Positions 40,501 to 48,242 are shown, counted from the stretch's first letter. The stretch: 64,000 nt of DNA from Arthrobacter crusticola (GCF_004357995.1 NZ_SMTK01000005.1:248001-312000), one strand, 5' to 3'. Numbers and translations are program-made. The notes: generated by a model from the letters alone, not told the origin.

Positions 40501-41305
40501 GGGCCAGGGAGGACAGGAACGCGGTGCGGAGGGTGGCCATGGTGCGCGCAGAGGAGCGGTCGGCGATGTCCGCCAGGGCCCGGGTCTGCTGCGCCGCCCG
40601 GCCCAGGCCCACGAGCACCGGCAGGCCCCGGGCCAGTTCCACCAGGTGGTCGGAAAGCCGCGCGAGGGCAGTCGCGGCGTCCCGGGTGCGCTCCTCGGTG
40701 TGGAGTCCGATCAGGATCATGAACACCGGCACCAGCGGGACGGTCAGCAGGATCACCACGGCACTGATCCAATCCGCTGCGAGGATCCTCACCCCGACAA
40801 GCAGCGGCACGACGGCGCAGGTGACCAGCGCGGGCAGGTACTGGGTGTAGTACTTGTCGAGCCCGTCGAGGCCGCGGGTCAGCAGCACGCTCAGCGCCCC
40901 GGTCCCGGCGGCCACCGGGGTGCCGGGACCGGTGTCCCCGCCCGCACCCGCCGGCAGGACGGCGCTGCCGCCGTCCCCGACGACGCGTGCCAGGGCGGCG
41001 GAGCGCACCCGTTCCTTCACTCCGACGACAAGCCGCGCGGCGGTGACGTCCTGGCCCCAGGCCGCCAGGGTGCGCAGCACGACGCCGGCGGCACCCTGGG
41101 CCAGCAGCGGCCCCGGCTCGAGCCCTCCGTCCGCGAGGGAGGCGATCCCCGCGGCAAGGGCCGAGGCCACGAGCACCAGGCCGGCGGCCTTCGCGGCGGC
41201 CAGGATCCCAAGCAGGTACACGGCGGGCGTGGAGCCAACCGGACCGGCCGGCGACTCCGGACCCCGGCGGCGTCGTTCCGTGGCGTGCCCTCCGGCGGCG
41301 CTCAC
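37556..41305 (-). CDS. cydDC: Fused thiol reductant ABC exporter CydDC
   Basis: CydDC exports cysteine and glutathione-type thiols and is needed for assembly of cytochrome bd. Here both half-transporters are one 1249-residue chain: a CydD-like membrane domain, then an ATPase with GPSGSGKSTLMAML and ELSPGEARRVAVARALL (about residues 330-560), a low-complexity linker, a CydC-like membrane domain, and a second ATPase with GPSGSGKSTLIGAL and LSGGQRQRLAVARALL. Both ATPases look intact. The second signature motif is canonical, while the first reads LSPGE. The GTG start overlaps the cydB stop as GTGA. Longer frames upstream merely shadow cydB. Confidence 0.93.
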   Translation of the reverse strand: MSAAGGHATERRRRGPESPAGPVGSTPAVYLLGILAAAKAAGLVLVASALAAGIASLADGGLEPGPLLAQGAAGVVLRTLAAWGQDVTAARLVVGVKERVRSAALARVVGDGGSAVLPAGAGGDTGPGTPVAAGTGALSVLLTRGLDGLDKYYTQYLPALVTCAVVPLLVGVRILAADWISAVVILLTVPLVPVFMILIGLHTEERTRDAATALARLSDHLVELARGLPVLVGLGRAAQQTRALADIADRSSARTMATLRTAFLSSLALELISTISVAVVAVFAGVRLIHGDLGLETALLALMLAPECYTPLREVGAAHHASEDGREAGGRVRAILEAPRPILEAPQSVRGTRTDRAAVAVSDLTARFAGAGRPLFTGLTFSLAEGRITALTGPSGSGKSTLMAMLAGTPAVPGLEITGTVSGAAPGSVAWVPQHPEFLSDTVREELALYAGLPAGDPALADGLAAVGGRELLGRRTGELSPGEARRVAVARALLRARHQPGVRLLLLDEPTAHVDAASTEAIRGVLRRLRGSLTVLLIAHDGQTAALADATIVLGGPASVAGSVPSTALVHAVAGPGAVAAAAEPAASMQPFAVVQPGGTHPGGTGAVAHPGGTATDTTVDDAGSSGAGRSGVGRRVSGTTAGQATAPEVPAVGLRAVLTLVRPWEPRFLGAAGLGLGSSLFAVALTAVSGWLIVRAAEQPPILYLLTAIVGVRFFGIGRSLLRYCERLALHRAVFARADRVRLRVWEGLLGRSESWRTLARGSGGIETLVGDVDELRDLTPRAVLPPLTALLTGAAAILTTALLLPAALGWQLAVTAAALVAAPAAAVLADRAAGAANVVRRAESLAHTARLLRAAPDLAVNDVAGRALNRWKALDRGAARGLRRVAWAAGTGQGLVVLACTAGAIGVLTVSAGIPAETTAVIALMQLALIEPFGAGAAAVQHWGPLRAVAARLHPVLAPDPAGQDGPAFSGTRPGRAGRNAAVRGRRGSTGARRAAGAPDPGQTAAAGPAGPIRSLALQDAAVAYGQGEPVVSGVSLTLEPGRWTALTGPSGSGKSTLIGALLGFLPLRSGSLLVNGSGAAAGDPSLRRIAWCPQESHLFNSTLRANLQLARNDGTPIPEAELTRVLHAVGLGPFLDGLEEGLDARVGAGGTRLSGGQRQRLAVARALLTEADVLLLDEPTAHLDQAGAHDLLRDLRRGLTDKAVLLVTHDAQEAELCEEEVLIGRHAGRDVLPGGGDLRWAYEPV
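39460..39504. repeat. 18-bp direct repeat in the CydD-CydC linker
   Basis: CTGTGCCGCCCGGGTGGG occurs at 39460-39477 and 39487-39504, with a shorter related stretch just after. It encodes repeated HPGGT units in the low-complexity linker joining the two half-transporters. Confidence 0.8.
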
Positions 41306-42324
41306 AGCGGGGTCACGGCATGGGCCGCAGGGATGCTCCGCTCGGAGATCCGGCGCCGGAAGACCCAGTAGGTCCAGCCCTGGTAGGCCAGGATGAGCGG
41401 CAGCCCGAACGCCGCCACAATGCTCATCAGGCCCAGCGTGTACGGGGAGGAGGACGCGCTGTCCAACGTCAGGTCGAACAGCGGGTCCAGGGTCGACGGA
41501 AGCACCACGGGGAAGGCGGCGGCGAAGATCGCGCCCACCATCAGCACCATCGCCGCCCCCAGCGCTGCGAAGGCGCGGCCGTCGCGGTTCCCGCGTGCCG
41601 AGCGCCAGGACGCGGCGGCACAGCCGGCGGCAAGGACCAGCGCAAGGGCCGTGAGCATCGTTCCGCCGCGGATTTGCACGGTGAGTGCCCAGGCGAGCAT
41701 CGGCAGCAGCGCGAAGGGCAGGAACCGCCGCACCACCCGCAGCGCCGTGCCGCGCACGCCGCCCTCCGTCTTCAGCGCCAGGAACGCGGCGGCATGGACC
41801 AGGCAGAAGAGCACCACGGCCGCGGCGCCGAGCAGCGCGTAGCCGTTGAACCACGCGAAGGGGCCGCCTTCACGGTCGCCGTTGGCGTTGATCGGCAGGC
41901 CGGTGGTGGTCAGGGCCAGCGCCGCGCCGATGCCGGCGGCGGCCGTCAGGGACCCCAGGGCGATGGCCCAGTCCCAGCGGTTCCGCCACGCGGGGCTGTC
42001 GACCTTGCCGCGCCACTCGAAGGCCACGGCCCGGAAGATCAGGCCGAGCAGGACGGCGGTGAAGGGCAGGTAGAGCGATGACAGCAGGGACGCATACCAC
42101 GCGGGGAACGCGGCGAAGGTGGCGCCGATGGCGGTGATCAGCCACACCTCGTTGCCGTCCCAGACCGGCCCCACGGTGTTCAGCAGCACCCGGCGCTGGG
42201 AGTCGGTGCGGTAGACGAGCTTCATCAGCATGCCCACTCCAAGGTCGAAGCCCTCGAGAAAGAGGTAGCCGACCCAGAGGACGGCGATGAGGACGAACCA
42301 GAGGGTGGGAAGAGCCTCGGACAT
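41302..42324 (-). CDS. cydB: Cytochrome bd ubiquinol oxidase subunit II
   Basis: CydB is the structural partner of CydA in the high-affinity terminal oxidase, which reduces oxygen using quinol at the membrane. At 340 residues with about eight or nine helices it is of normal size. The family start is clear: MSEALPTLWFVLIAVLWVGY followed by FLEGFDLGVGML. WDGNEVWL, a conserved periplasmic-face motif, follows near residue 55. The ATG is chosen over a longer frame because AAAGG lies about 9 bases upstream and the family N-terminus begins there. It lies 40 bases after cydA. Confidence 0.96.
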   Translation of the reverse strand: MSEALPTLWFVLIAVLWVGYLFLEGFDLGVGMLMKLVYRTDSQRRVLLNTVGPVWDGNEVWLITAIGATFAAFPAWYASLLSSLYLPFTAVLLGLIFRAVAFEWRGKVDSPAWRNRWDWAIALGSLTAAAGIGAALALTTTGLPINANGDREGGPFAWFNGYALLGAAAVVLFCLVHAAAFLALKTEGGVRGTALRVVRRFLPFALLPMLAWALTVQIRGGTMLTALALVLAAGCAAASWRSARGNRDGRAFAALGAAMVLMVGAIFAAAFPVVLPSTLDPLFDLTLDSASSSPYTLGLMSIVAAFGLPLILAYQGWTYWVFRRRISERSIPAAHAVTPL

Positions 42325-42364
42325 GCAGGGTACCTTTTTCTGTCTCGGCCGCGGAGAGCGGCGC

Positions 42365-43945
42365 TTAGTACGCGAAGGAGAGGACGTCGGCGTCGTCGGC
42401 CCGGTGACCGGACCCGCCGTCGGGGTCAGCCGGGGTGTGAGCAAGCTCGGGCATGGCCGAGGCCACTCCGCCGCGGACGTACGTGAAGAGCAGGCGGACC
42501 TCGATGACCAGCAGCACCGCGTACACCGAGGCGAGGGCCACCAGGGAGGTGAGCAATTCGGCCACGGTGACCCCCGGGGAGACGGCGGCGGCGGTGAACA
42601 TGAACACGCTGTCGACGCCGGCGAAGTCGGGGTTCGGTGCGACGACGAAGGGCTGGCGGCCCATCTCAGTGAAGATCCAGCCTGCGGCGTTCGCACCGAA
42701 GGGGGCGAGAATGCCGAAGACCGCAAGGCGCATGAGCCAGCGCGACTCGGGGACGGTGCCCCTGCGCAGCACCCAGAAGGCGATGCCGGCGGCGAGGGCG
42801 GCGATGGCGCCGAAGCCGATCATGATGCGGAAGCCCCAGTAGGTGACCTCGAGGACGGGCAGGTAGTCGATCTCGGCGCCGGCGCGGTCGCCGTAGATGG
42901 GGTTGTCGGGCAGGTGGGTCCCGTACTTCTCCTGGTATTCGGGGACCAGGGTGTTCACGCCCTTGACCTCGGTGGTGAAGTCGCCGTTGGCCAGGAAGGA
43001 GAGGACGCCGGGGACCTCGATGAGGGCCACGATGTCGTCGCAGCTCTGGGAGCCGAGGTTGCCGACGGAGAGCACGGAGAATCCGGTGCCGTCGTGGCAG
43101 GCGGCCTCCGCAGCCGCCATCTTGATGGGCTGCTGCTCGAACATGAGCTTGCCCTGGAGGTCGCCGGAGACGGCGGTGCCGGCGAACGCGATCATGGCGA
43201 CGACGGCGCCGAGCCGGGCCGAGCGCAGCCAGACCCGGTGGTCGGTGGCGTCCCGTGACGGAGCGGCCGCAGTGCCGATCTGGACCCGGCCGGACGCGTC
43301 GACGGTGTCGATCCCGTCGTGGCGGCGCTTCCAGAGGTGGTACCAGCTGATGCCGAGCAGGAACGCCCCGGCGACGGCCAGGGCACCGAAGACCGTGTGG
43401 GGGAAGGCCACCAGCGCGGTGTTGTTGGTCAGCACCGCCCAGATGTCGTTCAGGACGGGTCGGCCGTCGACGAGTTCGTACCCGACCGGGTGCTGCATCC
43501 AGGAGTTGGCCACGAGGATGAAGTAGGCGGAGAGGACCGAGGCGAGGACCGCGGCCCACAGGGAGAGCAGGTGGACCAGCCTGGGCAGGCGCTGCCAGCC
43601 GAAGATCCACAGGCCAAGGAAGGTCGACTCCACGAAGAACGCCAGCAGGGCCTCAAGCGCCAGAGGTGCGCCGAAGATGTCACCGACGAACCGGCTGTAT
43701 TCGCTCCAGGCCAGGCCGAACTGGAACTCCTGCACCAGCCCGGTGGCCACGCCCATAATAAAGTTGATCAGGAAGAGCTTGCCCCAGAAGCGCGTCATCC
43801 GCAGATACGACGCCTCGCCCGTGCGGTACCAAAGGGTTTGCATCACCGCGACCAGCAGGCCGAGGCCGATGGTCAGCGGGACCATCAGGAAGTGGTAGAC
43901 GGTGGTGATTCCAAACTGCCACCGGGCAATTTCCAAGGCTTCCAT
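42365..43945 (-). CDS. cydA: Cytochrome bd ubiquinol oxidase subunit I
   Basis: CydA carries hemes b558, b595 and d and the quinol site. In this 526-residue protein the conserved features include His18 (ARWQFGITTVYHF), the acidic helix EALLAFFVESTFLGLW that lines the proton path, WMQHPVGYEL, the methionine heme ligand region YWGFRIMIGFG, and the C-terminal TEMGRQPFVV. The Q-loop is of the short type common in actinobacteria. The ATG has GAAAGGG upstream. It heads the cydA-cydB-cydDC operon and is divergent from blaI across the triple palindrome. Confidence 0.97.
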   Translation of the reverse strand: MEALEIARWQFGITTVYHFLMVPLTIGLGLLVAVMQTLWYRTGEASYLRMTRFWGKLFLINFIMGVATGLVQEFQFGLAWSEYSRFVGDIFGAPLALEALLAFFVESTFLGLWIFGWQRLPRLVHLLSLWAAVLASVLSAYFILVANSWMQHPVGYELVDGRPVLNDIWAVLTNNTALVAFPHTVFGALAVAGAFLLGISWYHLWKRRHDGIDTVDASGRVQIGTAAAPSRDATDHRVWLRSARLGAVVAMIAFAGTAVSGDLQGKLMFEQQPIKMAAAEAACHDGTGFSVLSVGNLGSQSCDDIVALIEVPGVLSFLANGDFTTEVKGVNTLVPEYQEKYGTHLPDNPIYGDRAGAEIDYLPVLEVTYWGFRIMIGFGAIAALAAGIAFWVLRRGTVPESRWLMRLAVFGILAPFGANAAGWIFTEMGRQPFVVAPNPDFAGVDSVFMFTAAAVSPGVTVAELLTSLVALASVYAVLLVIEVRLLFTYVRGGVASAMPELAHTPADPDGGSGHRADDADVLSFAY

Positions 43946-43984
43946 GAAACCCTTTCGCGTACACCGCGGGCTGCGCGGCCGTTG

Positions 43985-44056
43985 TTCTACGTCGTGTAGA
44001 AAAGTTCTTCTACATAGCGTAGAACAAATTTCGGCAGGCTTCTACATGGCGTAGAA
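43985..44056. promoter_or_regulatory. Three 17-bp BlaI-type palindromic operators between cydA and blaI
   Basis: Three sites share TTCTAC-N5-GTAGAA: 43985-44001 (centre GTCGT), 44008-44024 (ATAGC) and 44040-44056 (ATGGC). All arms are perfect. They lie 39-111 bases upstream of cydA and 107-179 upstream of blaI. The TCTAC/GTAGA dyad matches the general BlaI/MecI operator style (TACA/TGTA core). They are the obvious binding sites for the divergent BlaI protein and probably cover promoters in both directions. Confidence 0.8.
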
Positions 44057-44163
44057 ACCGGCGGCCAAAAGCGGTATCCTTTAATCTGTAGAGCTGTATC
44101 CTGTACCTGCCTCACTGGCGAGTACGCACCACAAGCACCATCGGATTTCGCAGAAGGAAGATC

Positions 44164-44532
44164 ATGGCAACCCTCGGAGACCTCGAACGCACAGTGATGG
44201 ACCTGCTGTGGTCAACATCCGGGGCACTTACGGCCAACGAGCTGCGCGATTCGATCGCCGTCGTCCCGGCCGGCGCCGAGACCGGGCGCGAGCTCGCCGT
44301 GACCACTGTGCTGACCGTTCTGTCCCGCCTGGAGAAGAAGGGCCTGGTCCAGCGCGAGCGCGACAGCCGGCCGCACCGGTATAAGGCGGTCACCAGCCGC
44401 GCCGACCACACCGCCGAGCTGATGCACGAAGTGTTCGCCAAGGCGCCCGACCGGGAGGCGGTGCTTGCGCGTTTCATCGGCAGCGTCTCCGAGTCAGAGG
44501 CGCAGACCCTGCGCAGGCTGCTCGGCGCCTAG
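44164..44532 (+). CDS. BlaI/MecI-family transcriptional repressor
   Basis: This 122-residue winged-helix protein resembles BlaI/MecI/CopY repressors. The wHTH is about residues 1-75 (LGDLERTVMDLLWS, LTVLSRLEKKGLVQRERD and a wing RPHRYKAV). A C-terminal dimerisation helix follows (VLARFIGSVSESEAQTLRRLL). The ribosome site AGAAGGAAG is ideal. In the BlaI/BlaR system the repressor is cleaved or released after the M56 sensor is activated; here an M56 gene starts 6 bases later. The palindromes upstream suggest it represses itself and cydABDC. Confidence 0.94.
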   Translation: MATLGDLERTVMDLLWSTSGALTANELRDSIAVVPAGAETGRELAVTTVLTVLSRLEKKGLVQRERDSRPHRYKAVTSRADHTAELMHEVFAKAPDREAVLARFIGSVSESEAQTLRRLLGA

Positions 44533-44538
44533 GCCCCA

Positions 44539-45516
44539 GTGGTCTGGGCGTCATACTTTCTGGCGGCCCTCGCGGTGTTCCTCGCGTGGCCGGCGCCCAT
44601 TGCGCTCTCCCGCGCCCGCTGGCCGGCGCGCTCCCCCTTCACGGCCATGGTCCTGTGGCAGTCGATCGCCCTCGCCGGCGGGCTCTCGATGATCGGAGCC
44701 ATGCTCGTCTGGGGGCTGGCCCCGCTGGGCGATAACCTCGTGTCGGCTTCCATCGGGCTGTGGAACGTGCTGATGGAGCAGAAGCCGGCAGAGACCCTCG
44801 GAATCATCCACGTCTTTGCCCTGAGCGCGGCGAGCCTGCTGGGCGTCCACCTCGTCTTCACGCTGATGCTGACCTTCATCCGCATCCAGCGCCAGCGCCG
44901 ACGCCACCGCAGCATGCTGCGGCTGCTCAGTTCGCCGGTGAAGGACTCCCCCGCGACCCTGGTGATCAATCACCCCACGCCCGTGGCCTACTGCCTTCCC
45001 GGCGGGGCACGCTCGGTGACCGTTCTGTCCGACGGACTCCTTGAGATGCTCAGCCAGGAGGAACTCAACGCCGTCCTGACCCACGAAAACGCCCACCTCC
45101 AGCAGCGCCACCACCTGCTCCTGTGGGCGTTCGCCGCCTGGCGTTCCGCGCTGCCATGGCTGCCCACCTCGCAGCTGGCGCAGGTCGCCGTGACGGAGCT
45201 GATCGAGATGCTGGCCGATGACCAGGCCCTCAAGCACGTCGACGAAGGCACCCTCGTGCGGGCCATCGCGATCGTCGCCGCCGGGTCGCCGGCCGTGGCG
45301 GACACCGCCCCGTCGGCGGAGACCCGGCTGGAGCTGCCTGCACCGGACCGCGGGACCATGGCCGAGGACTGGAGCACCTCGGTCCAGCGCCTGCGCCGGC
45401 TGCTGACCCCCCTGCGGCCCCTGACGGCCCTACAGCGCGCCGTCGCCCTGGGCTCGGCCGGCCTGCTGCTGGTCTTCCCTCCCCTGCTGCTGATCGCCCC
45501 CGCACTGCCCGGGTGA
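44539..45516 (+). CDS. M56-family membrane zinc peptidase (BlaR1-like, without sensor domain)
   Basis: This 325-residue membrane peptidase has about four helices. The zinc motif HENAH (HExxH pattern) is in ELNAVLTHENAHLQQRHH at about residue 180. BlaR1 has an extra C-terminal penicillin-binding sensor domain; this protein ends shortly after a final helix, so it must sense something else or be released by a partner. The GTG start lies 6 bases after the repressor stop, and the gene ends 45 bases before repeat copy C. It is related in kind to M. tuberculosis Rv1845c, partner of BlaI. Confidence 0.9.
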   Translation: MVWASYFLAALAVFLAWPAPIALSRARWPARSPFTAMVLWQSIALAGGLSMIGAMLVWGLAPLGDNLVSASIGLWNVLMEQKPAETLGIIHVFALSAASLLGVHLVFTLMLTFIRIQRQRRRHRSMLRLLSSPVKDSPATLVINHPTPVAYCLPGGARSVTVLSDGLLEMLSQEELNAVLTHENAHLQQRHHLLLWAFAAWRSALPWLPTSQLAQVAVTELIEMLADDQALKHVDEGTLVRAIAIVAAGSPAVADTAPSAETRLELPAPDRGTMAEDWSTSVQRLRRLLTPLRPLTALQRAVALGSAGLLLVFPPLLLIAPALPG

Positions 45517-45560
45517 GGCCGCCCTGGGCATCCTGGACGTGCCCGTCACGACACACTTGT

Positions 45561-45634
45561 CCGAAAGCGACACCCGTACCGGAAATATGCGGCTCAGTTG
45601 TCGCTTTCGGGCGCGGGCGTCGCTTTCGGGCGCG
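45561..45634 (+). repeat. Palindromic intergenic element, copy C
   Basis: Left arm CCGAAAGCGAC is at 45561-45571, GAAATA at offset 21, and two right arms GTCGCTTTCGG at offsets 39 and 58 (45600-45610 and 45619-45629), which are exact complements of the left arm. Each right arm is followed by GCGCG. The spacing equals that of copies A and B. It lies between the convergent M56 and parE genes, ending 12 bases before the parE stop. Confidence 0.88.
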
Positions 45635-45645
45635 TCGATTGGGCG

Positions 45646-47754
45646 CTAGGCGTCGATTCGGTCCCGGTCCAGAGTCGCAGCGCCGGCGACGATGAAGTCC
45701 TTCCGGGGTGCGACATCGCTGCCCATCAGCAGGTCGAAGACCCGCTCGGCGGACTCGGCCTCGGAGATCCGCACCCGGCGCAGCGTCCGGTGACGCGGAT
45801 CCATGGTCGTCTCGGCGAGCTGGGCGGCGTCCATCTCCCCCAGGCCCTTGTAGCGCTGGATCGGTTCTTTAAAGCGCTTGCCGGACTTCTCCATTGCGGC
45901 CAGCAGCCGGTGCAGCTCGTTCTCCGAGTACGTGTACACCATCTCGTTCGGCTTGGACCCGGGATTGATGACCTCCACCCGGTGCAGCGGCGGCACCGCG
46001 GCGTACACCCGGCCGGCCTCCACGAGCGGGCGCATGTACCTGAAGAACAGGGTCAGCAGCAGGGTGCGGATGTGGGCGCCGTCGACGTCGGCGTCCGTCA
46101 TGAGGATCACCTTGCCGTAGCGCCGGGCATCGAGCTGGAAACTGCGCCCGGAGCCGGCCCCGACCACCTGGATCAGCGCCGCGCATTCGGCGTTGGAGAG
46201 CATGTCGCCCACCGAGGCCTTCTGCACGTTGAGGATCTTGCCCCGGATGGGCAGCAGCGCCTGGTAGTCCGAGGACCGGGCGAGCTTGGCCGTGCCGAGC
46301 GCGCTGTCACCCTCGACGATGAACAGTTCGGACCGTTCGGGGTCGTCGATGCGGCAGTCGGCGAGCTTGCTCGGCATGGAGGAGGTCTCGAGGGCGTTCT
46401 TGCGGCGCTGGGTCTCCTTGTGCACGCGGGCCGAGATGCGCGACTTCATCTCCGCGACGACCTTCTCCAGCAGCAGCGCGGACTGGGCCTTGTCGGCGCG
46501 TGCGGTGGAGTTCAGCCGGGCGGTGATCTCCTTCTCCACGACCTTCGCCACGATGGCCTTCACCGCGGAGGTGCCGAGGATCTCCTTGGTCTGGCCCTCG
46601 AACTGCGGTTCGGCCAGGCGGACGGTGAGGACGGCGGTGAGGCCGGCGAACACATCGTCCTTCTCGATCTTGTCGTTGCCGGCCTTGAGCTTGCGGGCGT
46701 TGGCCTCGATCACCTTGCGGAAGGTCTTCAGCAGGGCCTGCTCAAACCCGCTCTGGTGCGTGCCGCCCTTGGGGGTGGCAATGATGTTGACGTAGCTGCG
46801 CATGGTGGTCTCGTAGCCGATGCCCCAGCGCAGCGCGATGTCGACCTCGCAGTCCCGTTCGACCTCCGCCATCTGGCTGTGGCCGCGCTCGTCCAGGACG
46901 GGAACGGATTCCTTGAACCGGCCCGAACCGTGGATGCGCCAGACGTCGGTCACGGCGGCGTCGACGGCGAGGAACTCGGCGAACTCGGAGATGCCGCCGT
47001 CGTGCTGGAAGACCTGTTCGACCGGGCCGGCCTCGCCGGGGGTGCCGGGGATGCGGCGCTCGTCGCGCAGGGTGATCCGCAGGCCCGGGACCAGGAAGGA
47101 GGTCTGCCGGGCGCGGGTCTCGAGCTCCTCGTAGGAGAACTTCGCGTCCGGGGTGAAGATCTGCCGGTCGGCCCAGTAGCGGATCCGGGTGCCGGTGACA
47201 CCGCGCTTGGTGGTGCCGACGACGTCGAGCCGGGAGCTGTCGAGGAAAGGCTCGAACTCGGCGGTGGGCGAGATCGTCTTCCCATCGAGGAAGCGGCCGG
47301 GCTCGCCGCGGCGGAAGGACATCTTGTAGGTCTTGCTGCCGCGGTCAACGTACACGTCGAGCCGGGCCGACAGCGCGTTGACCACGCTGGCGCCGACGCC
47401 GTGGAGGCCGCCGGAGGCGGTGTAGGAGCCGCCGCCGAACTTTCCGCCGGCGTGGAGCTTGGTGAAGACCACCTCGACGCCGCTGAGCCCGGTCTTCGGT
47501 TCGGCGTCCACCGGGATGCCGCGGCCGTCGTCGTGGATCTCGACCGACCCGTCGGCGTGGAGGATCACGGTGATGCTCTGGCCGAACCCGGCCAGGGCCT
47601 CGTCGACCGAGTTGTCGATGATTTCCCACAGGCAGTGCATCAGCCCGCGGGAGTCCGTCGAGCCGATGTACATCCCCGGCCGCTTGCGGACGGCCTCAAG
47701 GCCCTCGAGGACCGAGAGATGGCGTGCGGTGTAGTCGGAACTGAGTGGGGTCAC
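45646..47754 (-). CDS. parE: DNA topoisomerase IV subunit B
   Basis: ParE is the ATPase subunit of topoisomerase IV. It is 702 residues. The GHKL ATPase domain shows EIIDNSVDEALAG, DDGRGIPVD and GGLHGVGASVVNALS. The Toprim domain shows IVEGDSALGTAKLAR and DADVDGAHIRTLLL. The EGDSALG variant (instead of EGDSAGG of GyrB) marks actinobacterial ParE. The GTG start is chosen because AGGAG lies about 10 bases upstream and the next residues TPLSSDYTARHLSVLEGL begin the family core; a longer frame has no support. Confidence 0.93.
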   Translation of the reverse strand: MTPLSSDYTARHLSVLEGLEAVRKRPGMYIGSTDSRGLMHCLWEIIDNSVDEALAGFGQSITVILHADGSVEIHDDGRGIPVDAEPKTGLSGVEVVFTKLHAGGKFGGGSYTASGGLHGVGASVVNALSARLDVYVDRGSKTYKMSFRRGEPGRFLDGKTISPTAEFEPFLDSSRLDVVGTTKRGVTGTRIRYWADRQIFTPDAKFSYEELETRARQTSFLVPGLRITLRDERRIPGTPGEAGPVEQVFQHDGGISEFAEFLAVDAAVTDVWRIHGSGRFKESVPVLDERGHSQMAEVERDCEVDIALRWGIGYETTMRSYVNIIATPKGGTHQSGFEQALLKTFRKVIEANARKLKAGNDKIEKDDVFAGLTAVLTVRLAEPQFEGQTKEILGTSAVKAIVAKVVEKEITARLNSTARADKAQSALLLEKVVAEMKSRISARVHKETQRRKNALETSSMPSKLADCRIDDPERSELFIVEGDSALGTAKLARSSDYQALLPIRGKILNVQKASVGDMLSNAECAALIQVVGAGSGRSFQLDARRYGKVILMTDADVDGAHIRTLLLTLFFRYMRPLVEAGRVYAAVPPLHRVEVINPGSKPNEMVYTYSENELHRLLAAMEKSGKRFKEPIQRYKGLGEMDAAQLAETTMDPRHRTLRRVRISEAESAERVFDLLMGSDVAPRKDFIVAGAATLDRDRIDA

Positions 47755-47986
47755 GTTGGGGTGATCTCCTTGACGCGTGGCTGGAGTGAGGAACCCAACG
47801 CCCGGAATCGGCCGCTGGACACCAGGGTCAAGCTTATTACCCGGCACCGACATCGCTGTGCAGGCCCGGCCGGGCCTGCGGCTCCGGCTGTGATCCCGGG
47901 CACCTCCAGCAGTGTCAAGACGGGCCCTTCGTACGCCGGGAGCGAAAGAAAACCCACCCTGCGAAGAAACGGCAACGAATAATGGT

Positions 47987-47992
47987 TATATG
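47987..47992 (+). promoter_or_regulatory. Probable -10 element for the DUF7455 gene
   Basis: TATATG stands in the most AT-rich spot of the 266-base divergent region between parE and the DUF7455 gene, 28 bases before the ATG. No good -35 is recognised. Confidence 0.4.
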
Positions 47993-48020
47993 AATACACG
48001 ATCCACATGAGGAGGCATTC

Positions 48021-48242
48021 ATGAGTACTGCAGTAGCAACCCGAGAACTTACCGCCCAGCACCGCTGCGACCGCTGCGGAGCCCAGGCCTACGTGCGCGC
48101 AGTCCTTTCAACCTCCGGTGGAGAGCTTCTCTTCTGCGGCCACCATGCACGGTCCGTCGAAGCGAACCTGCGGCCGCTCACTTCCGAGTGGCAGGACGAG
48201 ACCGAGCGGCTCCGCGAGAAGCCGGTCGTTTCCGAAGACTGA
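48021..48242 (+). CDS. DUF7455 family small zinc-binding-like protein
   Basis: This 73-residue protein has a cysteine/histidine cluster: CDRCG at about residue 16 and CGHHAR at about residue 39, which would make one zinc site. The C-terminus is acidic. Small proteins of this family lie near sigA in actinobacteria, including mycobacteria; the function is unknown. GAGGAGG lies just upstream of the ATG. An AT-rich stretch with TATATG (47987-47992) is a likely -10 element. Confidence 0.9.
   Translation: MSTAVATRELTAQHRCDRCGAQAYVRAVLSTSGGELLFCGHHARSVEANLRPLTSEWQDETERLREKPVVSED

Noticed and set aside
43985..44056. Triple palindrome as a CRISPR array
   Set aside because: Units are 17 bases with unequal spacers of 6 and 15 bases and no cas genes nearby. 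They fit an operator cluster.
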